The translations under genes and the position numbers were made by a program. A stretch of DNA of 64,000 nucleotides, from positions 1,488,001 to 1,552,000 of the forward strand of contig JBCAML010000007.1 of the NCBI GenBank assembly GCA_038503075.1, read 5' to 3'. A model generated the notes under the pieces. The model had not been told where the DNA came from, did no database searches, and worked only from the letters and a program-made list of their open reading frames with translations. This document shows positions 46,601-59,479 of this stretch, in pieces. Every line of letters starts with the position of its first letter. Positions within the stretch are counted from its first letter, which is position 1. This DNA comes from Gyromitra esculenta. Lineage: Eukaryota; Ascomycota; Pezizomycetes; Pezizales; Discinaceae.

Positions 46601-47224
46601 CGAGATAACGAATCCAGTCGCAGTATAGTCGCCAGCTGACTCGGTATCAAAGGGTCTGGTGGTTGTCGCCTTAATGGACACAATACCGTTGATCACGCGA
46701 GCAATTGTCCTATCCCAAGTCTCCTTATCGGACTGCGATGCAGTTGACATGACGCTGTGGTTGGAAGTGAAGCTCAACGCTGACATGCTCCTCGACAGCG
46801 GCGGCGTGGGAAGCGAGTGGATTGGCATTTTCTTGCTCGGGACTGGCTGCTCAATCTTCGGGGTCTGTATTTCAAGGATGGGCTTATCCTCCTCAGATTC
46901 TAGCTCAGTCTCGCTCGAATCATCTTTAGGTAGGGGTATAGCGGCGGCCACAGTAGCCTTCTTCAGTTCTTTCTTGAGGACTTGCTTGAGCTCGACTCTT
47001 GGGATACCGAGACTAGCAGAGTGCATAGGAGATGTGGAGATTGCCAGCTCGCTTCCAATCTGCAGAGGGAAATAAGAGACATCGTCACGGGATTGATGGT
47101 GTCGTAGAGCTGAATCTGGGGTAGGAACTTGGGGGGTTTTTACAATGTTTTCAGCTTGTGCGGGTTGGAGATTCTGTGTAGGTCGGGCAATGGGGGCGTT
47201 TGGGTCCTCCATATTCACAGGCAT
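43688..47224 (-). CDS. NMA111: Pro-apoptotic serine protease, nuclear HtrA family
   Basis: Two exons, 47224-45565 and 45510-43688, with a 54-bp intron in phase 1, giving 1160 aa. NMA111 is a nuclear HtrA protease with two protease-like and several PDZ domains; in yeast it acts in heat stress, lipid homeostasis and cell death. The first protease domain starts at [15 protein letters not shown] (about 170) and has the full triad: His219 in SNRHVV, Asp250 in PIHDFGVF, Ser334 in GSSGSPV. PDZ segments include [16 protein letters not shown]. The second protease-like domain is degenerate, with SGCWGGV where the active Ser should lie, as in the family. The N-terminal 165 residues are Ser/Pro/Lys-rich and longer than usual (the yeast protein is close to 1000 aa). 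A later start such as the Met near residue 148 is possible. Confidence 0.95.
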
Positions 47225-50200
47225 ATAGCGAGAGTAGTAACGAATGCGCCTGGTATAACTCTTGGGGAGGATAGCCTGGTGCCTCGAAACGAAGCAGGAG
47301 AGTGACCGGGAGGATATGGTGAAGGAGAAAGACCAGATAAGGGAGGCCTCTTGATATGGGAGAGGGAGGAAGATACGTGGGAGGGATGGGGATGGGGGCT
47401 GCTGTCTATTTATCTACTGGTATAGGTGTGCAGCACTGTTTAGGGGGTGGGAAAGGCGCCACGGCTCAGGAGAAAGCCTAGTGACTCAGACAATTCAGAT
47501 ACGCGGTGTCTCCAGTGATTGAGTGAGTGCGCAGCTCCAGACTAACTACAGCAGTGGTGATGTTGGAAGCCTTCAACCCGACTACATCTGTCAGCGGCAA
47601 GCCTGGCGCTTGACCTTGTGTCTAATGAAAGAAATAAACCGAAATTTCCCGCGACAGCTGCACATGGAGTCATTAGCCACTCGTTATTTTTTTCTCGGAG
47701 TCCCGTGAACCTCTCTTCTTCTCCCCCCCTCCCTTTGCTAGTTCCTCGTCGGACCCAATTCACTTCTCCCCCGACCCCCCTTACTTCCCCAGTCCATGAT
47801 CCATCACCCACCTCCCATGGAAAAAGCGGAGGGAATCTTACCAACCGATAAGCCAGATGCAGGGTCCCGCCCATCGTTACCCGTTAGAGAACCCTGGCTC
47901 TTTGTTCTCTGCCTTCTAGATGGCTCTAGTTTGGGTTATCTATCAACTAGCTTTTTTGATGGTGTCCTCGCGTTTTTCTTGAAACGAATTCTCCTGGGTC
48001 GCACCCTATCATATATAATTTAAACTAAAAAAAAAAAAAAATGCTAAAGGGGTGGGAGGATAGAGAAATGATATTCATAAGCCTCCGATCTTACATACCT
48101 TACTTACTCGGGCTCGCTGTACCTCTTATCCCTTTCTCACACTCCTTACGCATAATAAGCTATCCAATCCGGACAGGTCCCGGAAACCCTTCTTGAGAGA
48201 CAATCCCTCCCATATAAAAAAAGAATACAGATATACAAAAAGGGTCTAGGTCACGAGTATAGAGGCTCTTGAAAATCAAAGAAAAGTTTAACCTGGGACT
48301 GCAGTAGCGGAGCAGAGCCTCTCGGAACGAGAGTACTTCGATGAGCTAGAGTTTAGCACATCGCAAGCTTGTTCAGGGTCCGGCTCCCGGTCGGGTTGCG
48401 GCTTCTCGAAAAGCGGAGGAAGCGCTGTTTGCTTTGATTTGTTCCCACTCCTATCGATACACACCACATGTCAGTCAGCCCTCAACAACCGGCGTCTACC
48501 CGTTCACCGCAGGAAAGCCTGCGAGCTGTGTTGGTGCCCTGCAACAGTATCAGCCGCATACAGATACAGATATGAGCAGGGGTAGGACCCTGTGCTGAGC
48601 GGTAGTTGTTTCACAGACGTTCGAGAAAACGTGTTCTAAAAGACCCCATTTCTCTCCCCGGTACTGATAAATTGTTGGCCTATAGTTCTATGGATAACGG
48701 CTTCCATCGATTTGCACTCTCAAAAGGAAAAATAATTAGCCATAATTCCACCTAATGGTTTTTGTGGGGTTTCGCGATAGAGTCCTACGACTTCACCTTG
48801 CAGTCTAGATCGGTCGATTTTTGCCACTCTAGAGAAATATTCCGCGTTCTCCGCTCTCTACGAATTTCAGCTCACCCCAGAGAAATGGGTGGTTCTAGTT
48901 GCACAACTAATGGGGATCCGATGGCGCTTTTCGGGGGTGCTCGCATGAATTTCCACTGAGGCTGAGGCTGGAAAGCCAATCCAACCCGTGAAAGAAGCTT
49001 TTTTGTTACCCTAGGTTATTTCATTGCTATCAGCATTACCTGAGGTACGACGAAACTATGCTGCCTATATCAGCTAGTATCAGCCAGCCTCCCCCTCTAA
49101 AAAAAAATAAGCTCAGATGAATTTAAGGTAGGCGCGATAAGTAATTGAACTGCGCAATGACCAGTCACAGATGAATGACATCAATATTCGGTTCAGCACG
49201 CACTGACAACCTCGTTTATCTTATGGGGGGAAATATATGTACGCCATAGGGACATTGTGGCTTTCAGATCGTGTTTCAGTAATTCGCGATAAGCTGTGGT
49301 TTACTGGAGCCTTATGAACACTACCTAGATATGGTGATATACGCGCTGCGCATGAGTGCCACCAACTGTTAGGTAGTCAGTTAAACTAGGTAACTACCAG
49401 TATTCTTAGAATCTACACGCACAAACTAATTTAATAAAAACACTAAATAAAAGAGTACCACAAAAAAGTACCCATCAACAAATCCAATTCGGTACAAGGC
49501 TCCGGAAGGAAATAACGACGGAAGGCACGGATGCCCATATTGTTTCACACAAATACCGTTGGCAGAATGTCGTGACAATCTCCACATTCTAGGATTTAAA
49601 GCGTTGTGCTAGTCATCCCTCTACCTGAACATATATTCGGCTATACTCTCGATGTCTCTGTTATGTTTCCTGCGCACCTTTTCTCGAGAAAAACGATGCA
49701 TTGACAGCATTACAGGCGGTCAATGGATAGCTAAAGTGAAAGCAATCTGTGCCGTAATCATACGAATCAGCTTCTCATCTCGAGACTAATGCTAATATCT
49801 ACTAAGAATACTTGTGTAAACGGTGGGAAATAAATCGCCTTTCTTTGATCATGGAGCCCCTTCTTCAAGCATAATGACCAGTTACTAGCTCTGAGGTTCT
49901 ACCTAATGCGAGGTAATAGGGGAGGCTTGATATAGTACATAGGTTGGAATGGACTGATCATCCTAAAGGAAAAGAGCTACTAGTCATATGCCTGTAACGT
50001 TATGAAGCGATTGGACGCGCTGAGAGTTCTTAAAATGGTTTTTCGTTTTGGCTCGGATTCGACTTTCCAATTCAGCTCTTTTACAACCAGAGGCTCTTTT
50101 TACAAGTTTAATAGCCTATCCACAAGAATCGCGGATGCAGCACTGCTTGGTCTGAAGTTAGCAATTAGTAGCGATAAGTAGCGATATACGGATAGTCCAC

Positions 50201-53006
50201 CCCCATATATATTTATTCCGATGCCTTCCGATACTAGGCACTAGCCACGTATATGGGTGTTGCTTATCGCCACGTATATGTAGACAGATTTCAAGGCTTA
50301 GGGGTAGAGTGCGCGTATATCTTTCCTATATAGTGTTGACTAATTTAATTTGTTTGCATGGTATGCTGTATTGTATTTATCTAGGAAATAATGAGCACAA
50401 CTAAACTAGACAATTCTCAATTGATCTTTGTAAAACCTGCTAGGCTAGCAAACAAGGAACAATTTCTTACAGATAGGTTTGAATTTCTGAATATATACAC
50501 GTGCACGTATGCATATATTTCACTCAAATATTTGAGCCCTTCCAACCTGATTGTATTCATTCCTCGCGAGATAGGTAATACAACGATATTTCCTCCTAAC
50601 TGCAACCGACTCGGCATCAAGAAACACTGCTAATTATTTAAAAATGTGCAACTGTGCTCAGATGCGCATGCGTAAATATTAGCTTGGCTCTAAGGATTGA
50701 AGGCATTACTGCGCGTGGATCACGAGCTATCATTATTAGGATATTTATACTATGTACTGCTATACTATGTCTTTTATATATTCTTTAAGACCAGGGCATC
50801 CTCGACTGTTTGTACCACATGCACAATTCGATCCTACACGACACTATATTCGAAGCTTTTTTCAAGTAGTGATAATAAATAAGGTACATATACGGAACAA
50901 GGAGATCATACATGTTAATGCATACGGATATATCACTACATACAATCAAAATATTTTAGTTACTCAAGAAATAAGACCGGCCGCTTAACTCTCAATTATC
51001 GTGGATTCATTGAACACGAGACAATCTGGTATGGCTGTGCTGCGATTCCCCCCAAAGGTATATATATCTTCGTCCAATCATAGCTGCCTAAACATCTCGA
51101 GTGACGATCGATGAATCAGACGTGACCAGTTACCTATCAATTGTCCCGAAGGTGGGTTATCGGGAATTTCCAAGCTAACTCTAAATAAACCGTTAAAATC
51201 AGGGTAGCTCATCCCCATTTTTACCGGACTTAATACGCCTTTTAACATGCGGGGAAACTAAGCAAAATGATGTTGCGGTTCTTATTCCTATTTTTTTAGT
51301 GGGAAATCCTAAATGTTTTGATACGTCCCAATTTAGATCAGCGAAGCATAAAAGGTATTTAAGCTGTTATCCAATCGAAGCGACTAATCATTTAGACCAG
51401 TCAATATTACGAGCAAAAAAAATAAAAACCACCAAAAAAATCCTTCGCGAAATCATACCGGCTGATGATATTGTGAATTTGCGCTCATATCTCATATCAT
51501 CTATTTGATAAACCGCCATGTTGTCTTGTGATGGTGATCCATATGACGAACCAATTGAGACGATGACAATGCACTATGGAGATGCAGGGAGATGCGGCAA
51601 CGAAGAGATGAAAACAAGAAGTCGTTGCTGTGCGTGTGGAAGAGCAAGAGTTTGACAGATAGTCGCAAATTAGAAACTTTGCACTTTTGAGCCAGCCCTG
51701 GTTTTTGACCAACCAGAAGCTGATCTGCACCAATCAGATTGCTAGAAATTGGAGTTGGATCTATTTGCGCAAAGTCTCTATTAGTGAATATATTGAGATA
51801 GGTAATAACGGCTATCAATGTCAGCTTATGTATTACCTTAGCGTGTCCAGGGCCCCCCATACTGTGAAAATATTCGTGGGCACCCTTAGGGCAGCTTTCG
51901 CCACTACGTACTGCTGGATAAATAGACAGTTTCACTTGCATCAATGAAATCTTGCAACGAAAGATTATGTGAGGCTTGCCTTATTTCGACTGCAGCGAAC
52001 ACTATTGTATGACACAACCTGTCATATATCGCGCCTATCGAAATTTAAGCAATTATAGCAACCCTTATTGATAGCTATGGACGGTTTTTACATTAGGTGT
52101 TATTTTTTGGCGGCGGATGCCCGCGAGTAGGCTGCTACTCGGCCAGGCAAGCTCGATGCTGCGCGGGGCGGTGACCGGCGGGCCCATCAACATGGGTTCT
52201 TTCTTCGCCCCAGCGATTTTCTTCACGACTGCGTTTGTGCGAGTCATAGTAGCGTTGATGATGGTAATAAATTGGTAGCGGTAGCGGCAGCTGCAGTAAT
52301 AGAATGATAGAGAGAGAGAAGATACAAGGGAATGCCCCCCACATTGTGCATATGTATATACAGCTAAGGAGGGATACCTAAGCCTCGACTCTGTACCGTA
52401 GGTACCTGAAAACAAGGATACAGTTTTAGCTAACCAAATCGCGAAGCGCTGCTACGGGACCATCAAAAAAGGCATTTTCAGGTACATGCGGTAGAACACG
52501 AGTAATTTTCGAGACTTTAGGAATTAGTATGGTAGCTACATAGCTTAGGGGAAATGGCTAGGTGGGTATTATCGGAGAAAATAGGCTAGTAGATTGAAAT
52601 ACCTTTATGTGATCTGTGGTCTACTCAACAATAACGAGCAGAACTATAGGATGAATGAAATTTACAATTGGCTGAATGTGCATTGAGGCTCAATTATGGC
52701 CAATAAATAGTCAAGAACTGAGCTGAATTTCATACATTCAGCCAACCTGAGAATTACTTTCATTCCATATAGCCCTGTTTGATATCGCTAAGATATTACG
52801 GTATTGAGTAGTAAATCATAGCTCCCAAAAACCGTTATAATAACTCTTTGGGGCAGATATTGGCAAAAGACAATTACATTTTAAATAGGATCGCGCGTGA
52901 GAAACTATGAAAGAAAAAAAGGACCTGCTAGAGACCAAGCATAAATGGAATGCGGAAGTTTTTATAATTTGTCGAAAATTTCTTCCCTCGATACAAACCC
53001 AAATAC
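47225..53006. other. Gene-poor region, about 5.8 kb
   Basis: Only short open frames without family features. Seen here: a poly(A) tract at about 48028-48041, a direct repeat of GCCACGTATATG (about 50242 and 50270), and an imperfect foldback at 52644-52772. The segment from about 48.6 to 52.9 kb is strongly AT-rich. An open frame at 51299-51508 has a Lys/Ile-rich composition but no recognisable domain. The first 300 bases hold the NMA111 promoter. Confidence 0.5.
52644..52772. repeat. Imperfect foldback, possible decayed MITE
   Basis: The left arm (52644-52678, ending TTGGCTGAATG) and the right arm (52735-52772, beginning CATTCAGCCAA) pair over about 35 bases with gaps and a few mismatches; the inner segment shows weaker further pairing. 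No clear target duplication is visible, so the class cannot be assigned. Confidence 0.5.
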
Positions 53007-54124
53007 TTAAACGACCCAAACGACGGCCTTAACTCTAGTCCTATCTTTCACCACGTGGTTCGTAATATACGTCCAATCATTCTCTTCCTCTAAATCAAGG
53101 GTGATGTACTCATCTCCAACCCAGATATCAATGCCTCGAACATGCTGTCTCGGCCCCAAGGCGCATTTCTCTGCGACTTTATCGATGAACAGCGCAAGGG
53201 TAGGTGTTTGGGCGACGTGTATTATCCTCAGTTGGTTGGTTCCTGCGATCTTCGTCTCCAAAACAAATTCTAGGTGTTTAGAGGGAGTTGTGGAGAGAAT
53301 TTCGGGTACCCCCTGTGTCAATGGGGAAGAATTTTTTGTCGGTGAGATGTTAGTCTTTGAGGCGATGACAGGCTTAAAGTTGATGAGGTCGGACGATTCA
53401 AATTTTGTTGTTCTAATCTCCTCTACGGAGAAACTGGCTCTTTTGACTGTTGCTGGAGTATTCTCGCTCTCACTCTCGATCGCAAATAAACTAGATTTAC
53501 GTTTACGCTTCTTCTCTCGGCTTGATGAAGGTGTAGCAATAGCAACCTTTGTCCCTGGTGCACAACCTGGATTTCTCGCGTTGCTAACAGCTGTTGGCAT
53601 TGAGCTAGGATGACGGTTGGTGGCCTTCGTCTTAATACTACGAGCCATGGTAGCAGAGATCTCCTTACAGTTTGAACGGCTAGCGGGAGTGATGGGCGAA
53701 TCCTCCATGTATTCATCGTCAGATCCCTGTTTACCTTTAACAAAGATAGAGGCGGTTCTGCTGGCTTGCGCAGCGTGCCTAAGAAAGAGTAGCAGAAAAG
53801 TCACGATTCTAGGTTTCAAATCAGCATCTCAAAAAAAAACTCAAGAGATAAATACACGTACTCTTCAGCATTTTCCATCACATTCCATTTTCTCTCGGTC
53901 CCTTTTCCCCAGTATTGCACCGCAAGACCACCATTGATATAGCCTTCGACCCAGATGTTCCATGATTCCTTGTGCTTCCTAGGCCCTTCGAGCCCGATAA
54001 TATTATCTGGGTTGCTCAAGTCATCCCTAACATGTCCCCAGAGGGTTCTGAAATCCAGCTCAGAAAAACCGCACATCTCTCGAAGAGATCTTTGTGTATG
54101 AAAATTTCGCTCAGGCATCGACAT
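53007..54124 (-). CDS. Hypothetical protein, 344 aa
   Basis: Two exons, 54124-53862 and 53778-53007, with an 83-bp phase-2 intron. I do not recognise the family. The N-terminal 90 residues look globular (RSLREMCGFSELDFRTLWGHV, then SWNIWVEGYINGGLAVQYW). The middle 150 residues are basic and Ser/Thr-rich with possible nuclear-localisation signals (REKKRKRKSS). The C-terminal 85 residues are again compact: FVLETKIAG, RIIHVAQTPTLALFIDKVAEKC, GIDIWVGDEYITLDLEEENDWTYI. Alternating strands and an acidic loop there suggest a small ubiquitin- or PB1-like fold, an inference from pattern only. The layout, two ordered ends with a basic linker, would suit a nuclear adaptor. Confidence 0.7.
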
Positions 54125-56047
54125 GACGTATAAGGCGAAATTAAAGTACTAGTGTTTACAGTATGGGATGGGGAGATAAATGATGAAGGGTGGAGGGTGA
54201 AGGGTGAAGGGTGAAAGACGAAGAAGAGTGAAAGTTAGGAATGGTGTACCATTGGGTGGACAAGCCCCAAGAGGTATTCGAGGAGGCTCGGATGCTGCAT
54301 CCGTAGAATGGGATTACAGTATTGGCATGGGCCATCACTCGTATCGATTCACGTGACCTTAAGCTTTCCTTCGTACGCCTTACCCCAATATTTTAATAGC
54401 AGGTTTCATCATTTTTAAGCAGCAGAAGAAAATCAAAGAAACTAGTGATCCACGTAGATCAGTAATCGGCGATACAAGTCTAGCACTCAATTGACCAACT
54501 CATTGAGTAAATTTTAGACCAAATCCAACTCCGTAATCTTCACTAGTCTAATTTACTCCTCCTTCATCAAGGCACTAGGAAGCCAAACAACCACAAACTC
54601 CCCACGCAAACGAAAAAGATCACCTTGGTATAGTTTTTAAAGTTCAAGAGCTTTCCTTTGTCCAAGACTCGGTTTTCGGGACAGTGTTTATGCAGCTGGG
54701 GACTACTCTCACAATTGCCGGTTTCGGGTACAATTAATTCGTGTCTGAAGGCTCGCTTATTCACGAATATTATGGCTGATACGGTAATAGAACTTCTTGT
54801 TACTATCAACCCCCGACGGCTATTTTTCTACAACAAGAGCTTGCATCGTCTAAAATTGGTCAATCGGTTGAACAAAAAAATTTCTGATTCGGAAGAATCC
54901 TTTCTTCGTTATTATATACCAAATACTACATATAATTATACTACCAACTATGATATATCGCTTCTAACTAGCTTGCCCAAGGGCACAAAGCTCGAAGAGC
55001 AAAAAAATTTAAAAAGCGCTTCGATCAGGTAGGGGTAAGTAAATACTTGCTAAACGAAACGAAACCTAAGAAACAAATATAAGAAATTTGAAAATTGGGA
55101 CGAGTTTTTAAGACAGGCAAAACACAAGCAAAACGCACAATGAAGGGGAATAGATAAATAAACAAGAATATAAAAATCGCCGCCATCATCACCATGACCA
55201 CCCAAGACTACGTACTAATACTAAGATTCCATCGCAATGAATATATGCATATCAACTCCCATCCAACGTCCAGCTGGCCAAAATAGTAGGACGAGAGGAA
55301 CGAGGTAAAACACCAGAATAATGAAACTAAAAATCCACTGACCCATGCTTGAAACAAAAACGATGAGAATGCTGCGAGTAGAGACCACAAATACAGGAAA
55401 GGGATCCAAATTTATCTTCAAAAATGTACCAAGAGAGCACAAGAGAGAATAAAAAAAAATCCAAAACTTTCCGAGAGAAGAGTACCCAATAGAAAATAGA
55501 GATAAAAGGGAAAAAAACGCTCGAGAGCTGGTTGCACATACACAAGACAATCAGCCGAGAAGGGAAAAGGAAACTGGAAACTACTAATAAAACGAACTAA
55601 AAAATTAAAGAAAAGAGCACTCCTCTAAATCGAAGGATTTTTCCCTCTCAAAACCAAGGACAAACAAGAAAACAACCCACAAAAAAGGGGCAACATAAAA
55701 ACAGAAGAAAAAAACGGGAACGACATCCGGTACCACAGAAAGAAAAGGGGAACATTGAAGGCAACCTCCGATTCGACTCCCATGGCCTCTCGGTTCTGTT
55801 CCTCCTTTCCTTTTTCACTATCACCGGTGTAACTATATTCCAGCCTCCGATCCCCTTTTGCCCCCTTCGCTTCGGAATTCGAATTGCATTAAGCACTTGA
55901 TGACCGTGATTTCGAGACTTCCTTCCTCCGCCCCTCCTCCCCAGAGAACTTTTTATTTCTCACCAGGATGAACCAATGATGTTCATGAGATCAAATTTCC
56001 AAAGAGTATAATAGAGGAGCCTAGAAAAGCAGACCATGCCCATCATA
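54125..56047. other. Intergenic, about 1.9 kb
   Basis: The promoter of the minus-strand gene at 54124 lies at the left end, with a GA-rich GGGTGAAG tandem near 54190-54215. The right part (about 55.1-56.0 kb) is A-rich on + and is probably the 3' untranslated region of the KIN4-like gene. An open frame at 55221-55550 (-) is hydrophobic but consistent with T-rich sequence, not a gene. An open frame at 54658-55032 (+) matches nothing. Confidence 0.5.
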
Positions 56048-59000
56048 TCAAGCATCACCTTTGCTTCTAATCACACCTCTTCTTCTAAAGAAATCCATAA
56101 CCCTTCTCGCCGGACCGCTGCTACCCCCTGTTCCACTAACTTCTCCCTCTGTGAATTTTCTGTTTTTCTGCAAAACAGTTGGTCGGCGCCCAATATTGCC
56201 ACTGTTACCTCCAATATCGATACTATCGCGTCCAAATCCACCACCAGTAGCAGATGCAGGTGCTGACTCAACCACTAGCGATGTATCAGAACCTGTAAGA
56301 ACTGATTCACCGCCACCAACGTGAGGCACACCAAGTTGCGGCTGGGACGAAGTTTGCGGCTGTGAATCCGGTGCAACAAACTGTCGCCCTCCCGAAAGCC
56401 CTGAAGTGCTTCTCGATGGACGGCGGGCGTGACCAGATCCAGAAATGCTTCGAAGTGAGAAACTCGTAGGTAGTAAACTAAACCGCCTTGATTTACCCCC
56501 AGATGATTTTTCGTATTTGGAGCGCCCGCTCTGATCTAGAGATTGTCGAGGCTCGCCGGCAGCAGTCATTGTCGGGCGCAGGGGACTCTCTGGTTTATCT
56601 GATCCGCCCATGAGCTTGGGGAAAAGCCCTCCAGTCTCACCCCCAGCCCCACCGCCGACAGTATTCGCGCGTTTATGACCTTTAACAGGAGGTTCAGGCT
56701 GTGTTGACAGCCTGCTGGTATATTTAGTAGGTAGAGTTGCTGTGCTTGGCTTACCCATCTCCGACGATCCAATTGCTTCGCTGTTGTCTGGTTGGGGAAT
56801 TGGGTTGCTGATTGTGTACGGTTTCCCACTTTTCGGTATTGCGATTTTCCCTTGAGCATTGTTATTGTTAGCAGCCACACTTGGCGCCCCAGGTCTCGAA
56901 TAACTACCGCCCCGCGATGGCATACGATTTGAACCCCCCAGAGAATTCGCAGTATTCGGCCTTGCAGATGTTACCCCGGGTTCGGCCGCGGTAAACACCT
57001 TCCCGCTAACGGGCGGGCCATTCCTATCTCGGCTTGGTCTTCTAGAAGGTGGCTTCGAAACCGTTCCGTCACCCGAACCAGGTGCTCTAGACGCTGTAGT
57101 GGATTGATATGCATAACTTGCTGGCCTATTTCTTGAGGATGTCTTGCTTTCAGCGACTTGCAAAATCTCTCTTTCTTTACCCTTTTGCTGATCCGTCGAA
57201 GTTGTCCTAGCGTGGCTCGAGACTATACCGGCCGTAGTTGCTGCCCTAGCAAGATTATCATGATGCTTACTGGTTGGAACAACTGGTGCTGGAGCCGCCG
57301 TATCTGTCTCCTCTATCTCTTGGTTGTCGATAGGGCTCACCGCGGATCCGCGCTTGGTTTGCGACCTTGGCTCAACATACTCGACCTGAACCGTTCGCCT
57401 CTTCGCGTCCACGGGCGCTTTCTGTTGAGTAGTCTGGGGCACAAACTCTTGAGCATGGTGCCTTTGACCAATGGCTCCAGGAGCAGCTGTATGAGGATGA
57501 CTGTTCGTTGAGGAGGGTTCTCGTACAGAAGCTGCACGTGTAAGTGCAGGGGGAGCTCTTTCCAGAGCAGGCTCTTTACATCATATCATTCGTTAGCATT
57601 TAAAAGAAATAAGGATGCAAAAGGACAGAGCGAACCATTGATTGTTACGGTTTCAGCCTGTTTCGAATTGATAGTAGAGCTTGTGATTTTGCTCACAACA
57701 CTCGAAAACGGACTCAACCAGCTATGCCTTGCGACCTCGAATAAATCGGCGCGTTTCCTCGGATCTGGTACCAATATCCTTCTCAAGAGATCCCTCGCGT
57801 GCGGACTAACATACTCTGGAAAAGTTAACGGTGTCGACACGATATATTTGTAAAGAAGATTAATGTTGTCCCCTTCGGGATTAGCCGGGTCATCGTCGAA
57901 TGGGAGATATCCAGCAAGCATCGCATACTGCAATTCATATCAGCAATCAATCAGGGGTAATGCAGCTAACGGGAGACCAACCAAGATGACACCACAAGAC
58001 CAGACATCAACTTTCTTCCCTGTGTATAACCCATCGCTTACTACCAATTCAGGTGCTGCGTAACAAGGACTTCCACAACTTGTGGCCATCAAATCGCCTC
58101 GCCTCCTAACCTGACCAGGGCCGAGAATATTCAATAAACTCGCCTCTGCCCCTGTTCTTCGATCTGGAGTATTCGGCACACCCTTCTCCAACTCTCTTAA
58201 TAATTCAGGCTCTTCCAACCGATCCTCCAACTCTCCAAGTTCATCATTCGGATCAAAAACGTTGGCGAAACCAAAATCAGTAATAATTATGTTCCGATTC
58301 CTATCCAATAACAAGTTCTCCAATTTAAGATCACGATGGACAATTCCTTTCTTGTGCAGGTAACCCACACCAGAAACCAACTGCGCAAATAGACGACACG
58401 CTGGGGGATCTTTCAAGAAGCGATGGTTGAGAATAAAGTCAAAAAGCTCGCCACCAGAAGCATATTCAAGGATGATTCCAATATGCCGCTCTGTCTCTAC
58501 CATCTCATGAAGACGAACTATGTTTGGGTGGGAAAGAGTCCGGAGGATTGAAATTTCGCGATGGATTTTTGAAAGGCGATTTGGATGGGGTGAGAGAGAG
58601 TCCCGTCGGATGAGCTTGATCGCAACCTTCAAACGAAGTTAGCATATTTTTCCTCCCAAATCCCCTTTTTTTATTTTACAATAAGAAAGATGAGATGAAA
58701 TTACGAAATAAAATAAAAGAGTTGAACAATACCTGTACACCTCCATCCTTCCTCCATCCAAGCTTTACTTTTCCAAACTCTCCCTCTCCTAGCGTTTGTC
58801 CTAGAATGTAATCTCCGAATCTTGTCTCTTTCCGAGTACTACCAGTACTTCTTCCAGGCCCATCCGGTGTATTGACAACTGCTAATCCAGAACTACTACC
58901 TGGTGCCCCATTCCCTCTATTTCTGCTACCACCACTGGTACTGCCGCTGGCTCCATCAGTTCCTTCTTGCCGCCTCCTGCTGTTTGGCGATTGTTCGGAC

Positions 59001-59479
59001 GACTGCTGGACGTTATTGGCAGTTGTGCCGTTTCTAGTAGGATCCCTGGCTGAGTTTGATCTCCCTACTGGTTGGTCTTTACGTGATCTACCGCCATCGT
59101 CTGCCCGTCGGCGATCTCGATCCCTATCTCTCTCTGACTTTTCTCGGTCCCGTCCATCAGTGCTTTGTCCACGAGCACGCCCGTTTGCTGATCTACTCCG
59201 CTCCGTGGATCCTCCAGGTGCTGCTGAAGGTGCAGTGGTTGCTTGACGCTGACTACTAGTTCTTGGGGGGGGTGCAATAGGTGGGCCAGACTGGTTCATA
59301 TTATTGGGATGGTTCTGAGGACTTGGAGGGCTAGGCTGTGCTTCGTTTGATGTCTGGACAGTGGGTGAAAGTCCGGTATAGGTGGTTGGTCGGGGATGTG
59401 AGGGCCTTCCAGCTCTAGGTGGTGATGGGTTTGAAGGTGCAGGAGCAGCGGATGGGGTAGCCGTTGCAACAGATGACAT
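56048..59479 (-). CDS. KIN4: KIN4-like serine/threonine protein kinase
   Basis: Four exons: 59479-58733, 58626-57982, 57927-57636 and 57573-56048 (introns 106, 54 and 62 bp); 1069 aa. In yeast, Kin4 delays mitotic exit when the spindle is misplaced; filamentous homologues are less studied. The first 220 residues are Ser/Pro/Arg-rich and disordered, with a charged RDRDRDRRR tract. The kinase domain has GEGEFGKV (231-238), VAIK (Lys253), HRDLKLEN (Asp348), DFGFAN (366-371) and SCGSPCYAAPE (Glu442). The run YAMLAGYLPFDDDPANPEGDN is diagnostic for the KIN4 branch, as is the PARRVMDFFRRR motif near the C-terminus. Between DFG and SCGSP there are about 40 extra residues compared with the usual loop. 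The long tail of about 500 residues is disordered. The start is set by context AAAAATGTC and the absence of an upstream frame. Confidence 0.92.

Noticed and set aside
55221..55550. Hydrophobic minus-strand open frame, possible small membrane protein
   Set aside because: The plus strand is A-rich, so the minus strand encodes Phe/Leu/Ser runs by composition alone; it most likely lies in the 3' untranslated region of the kinase gene.
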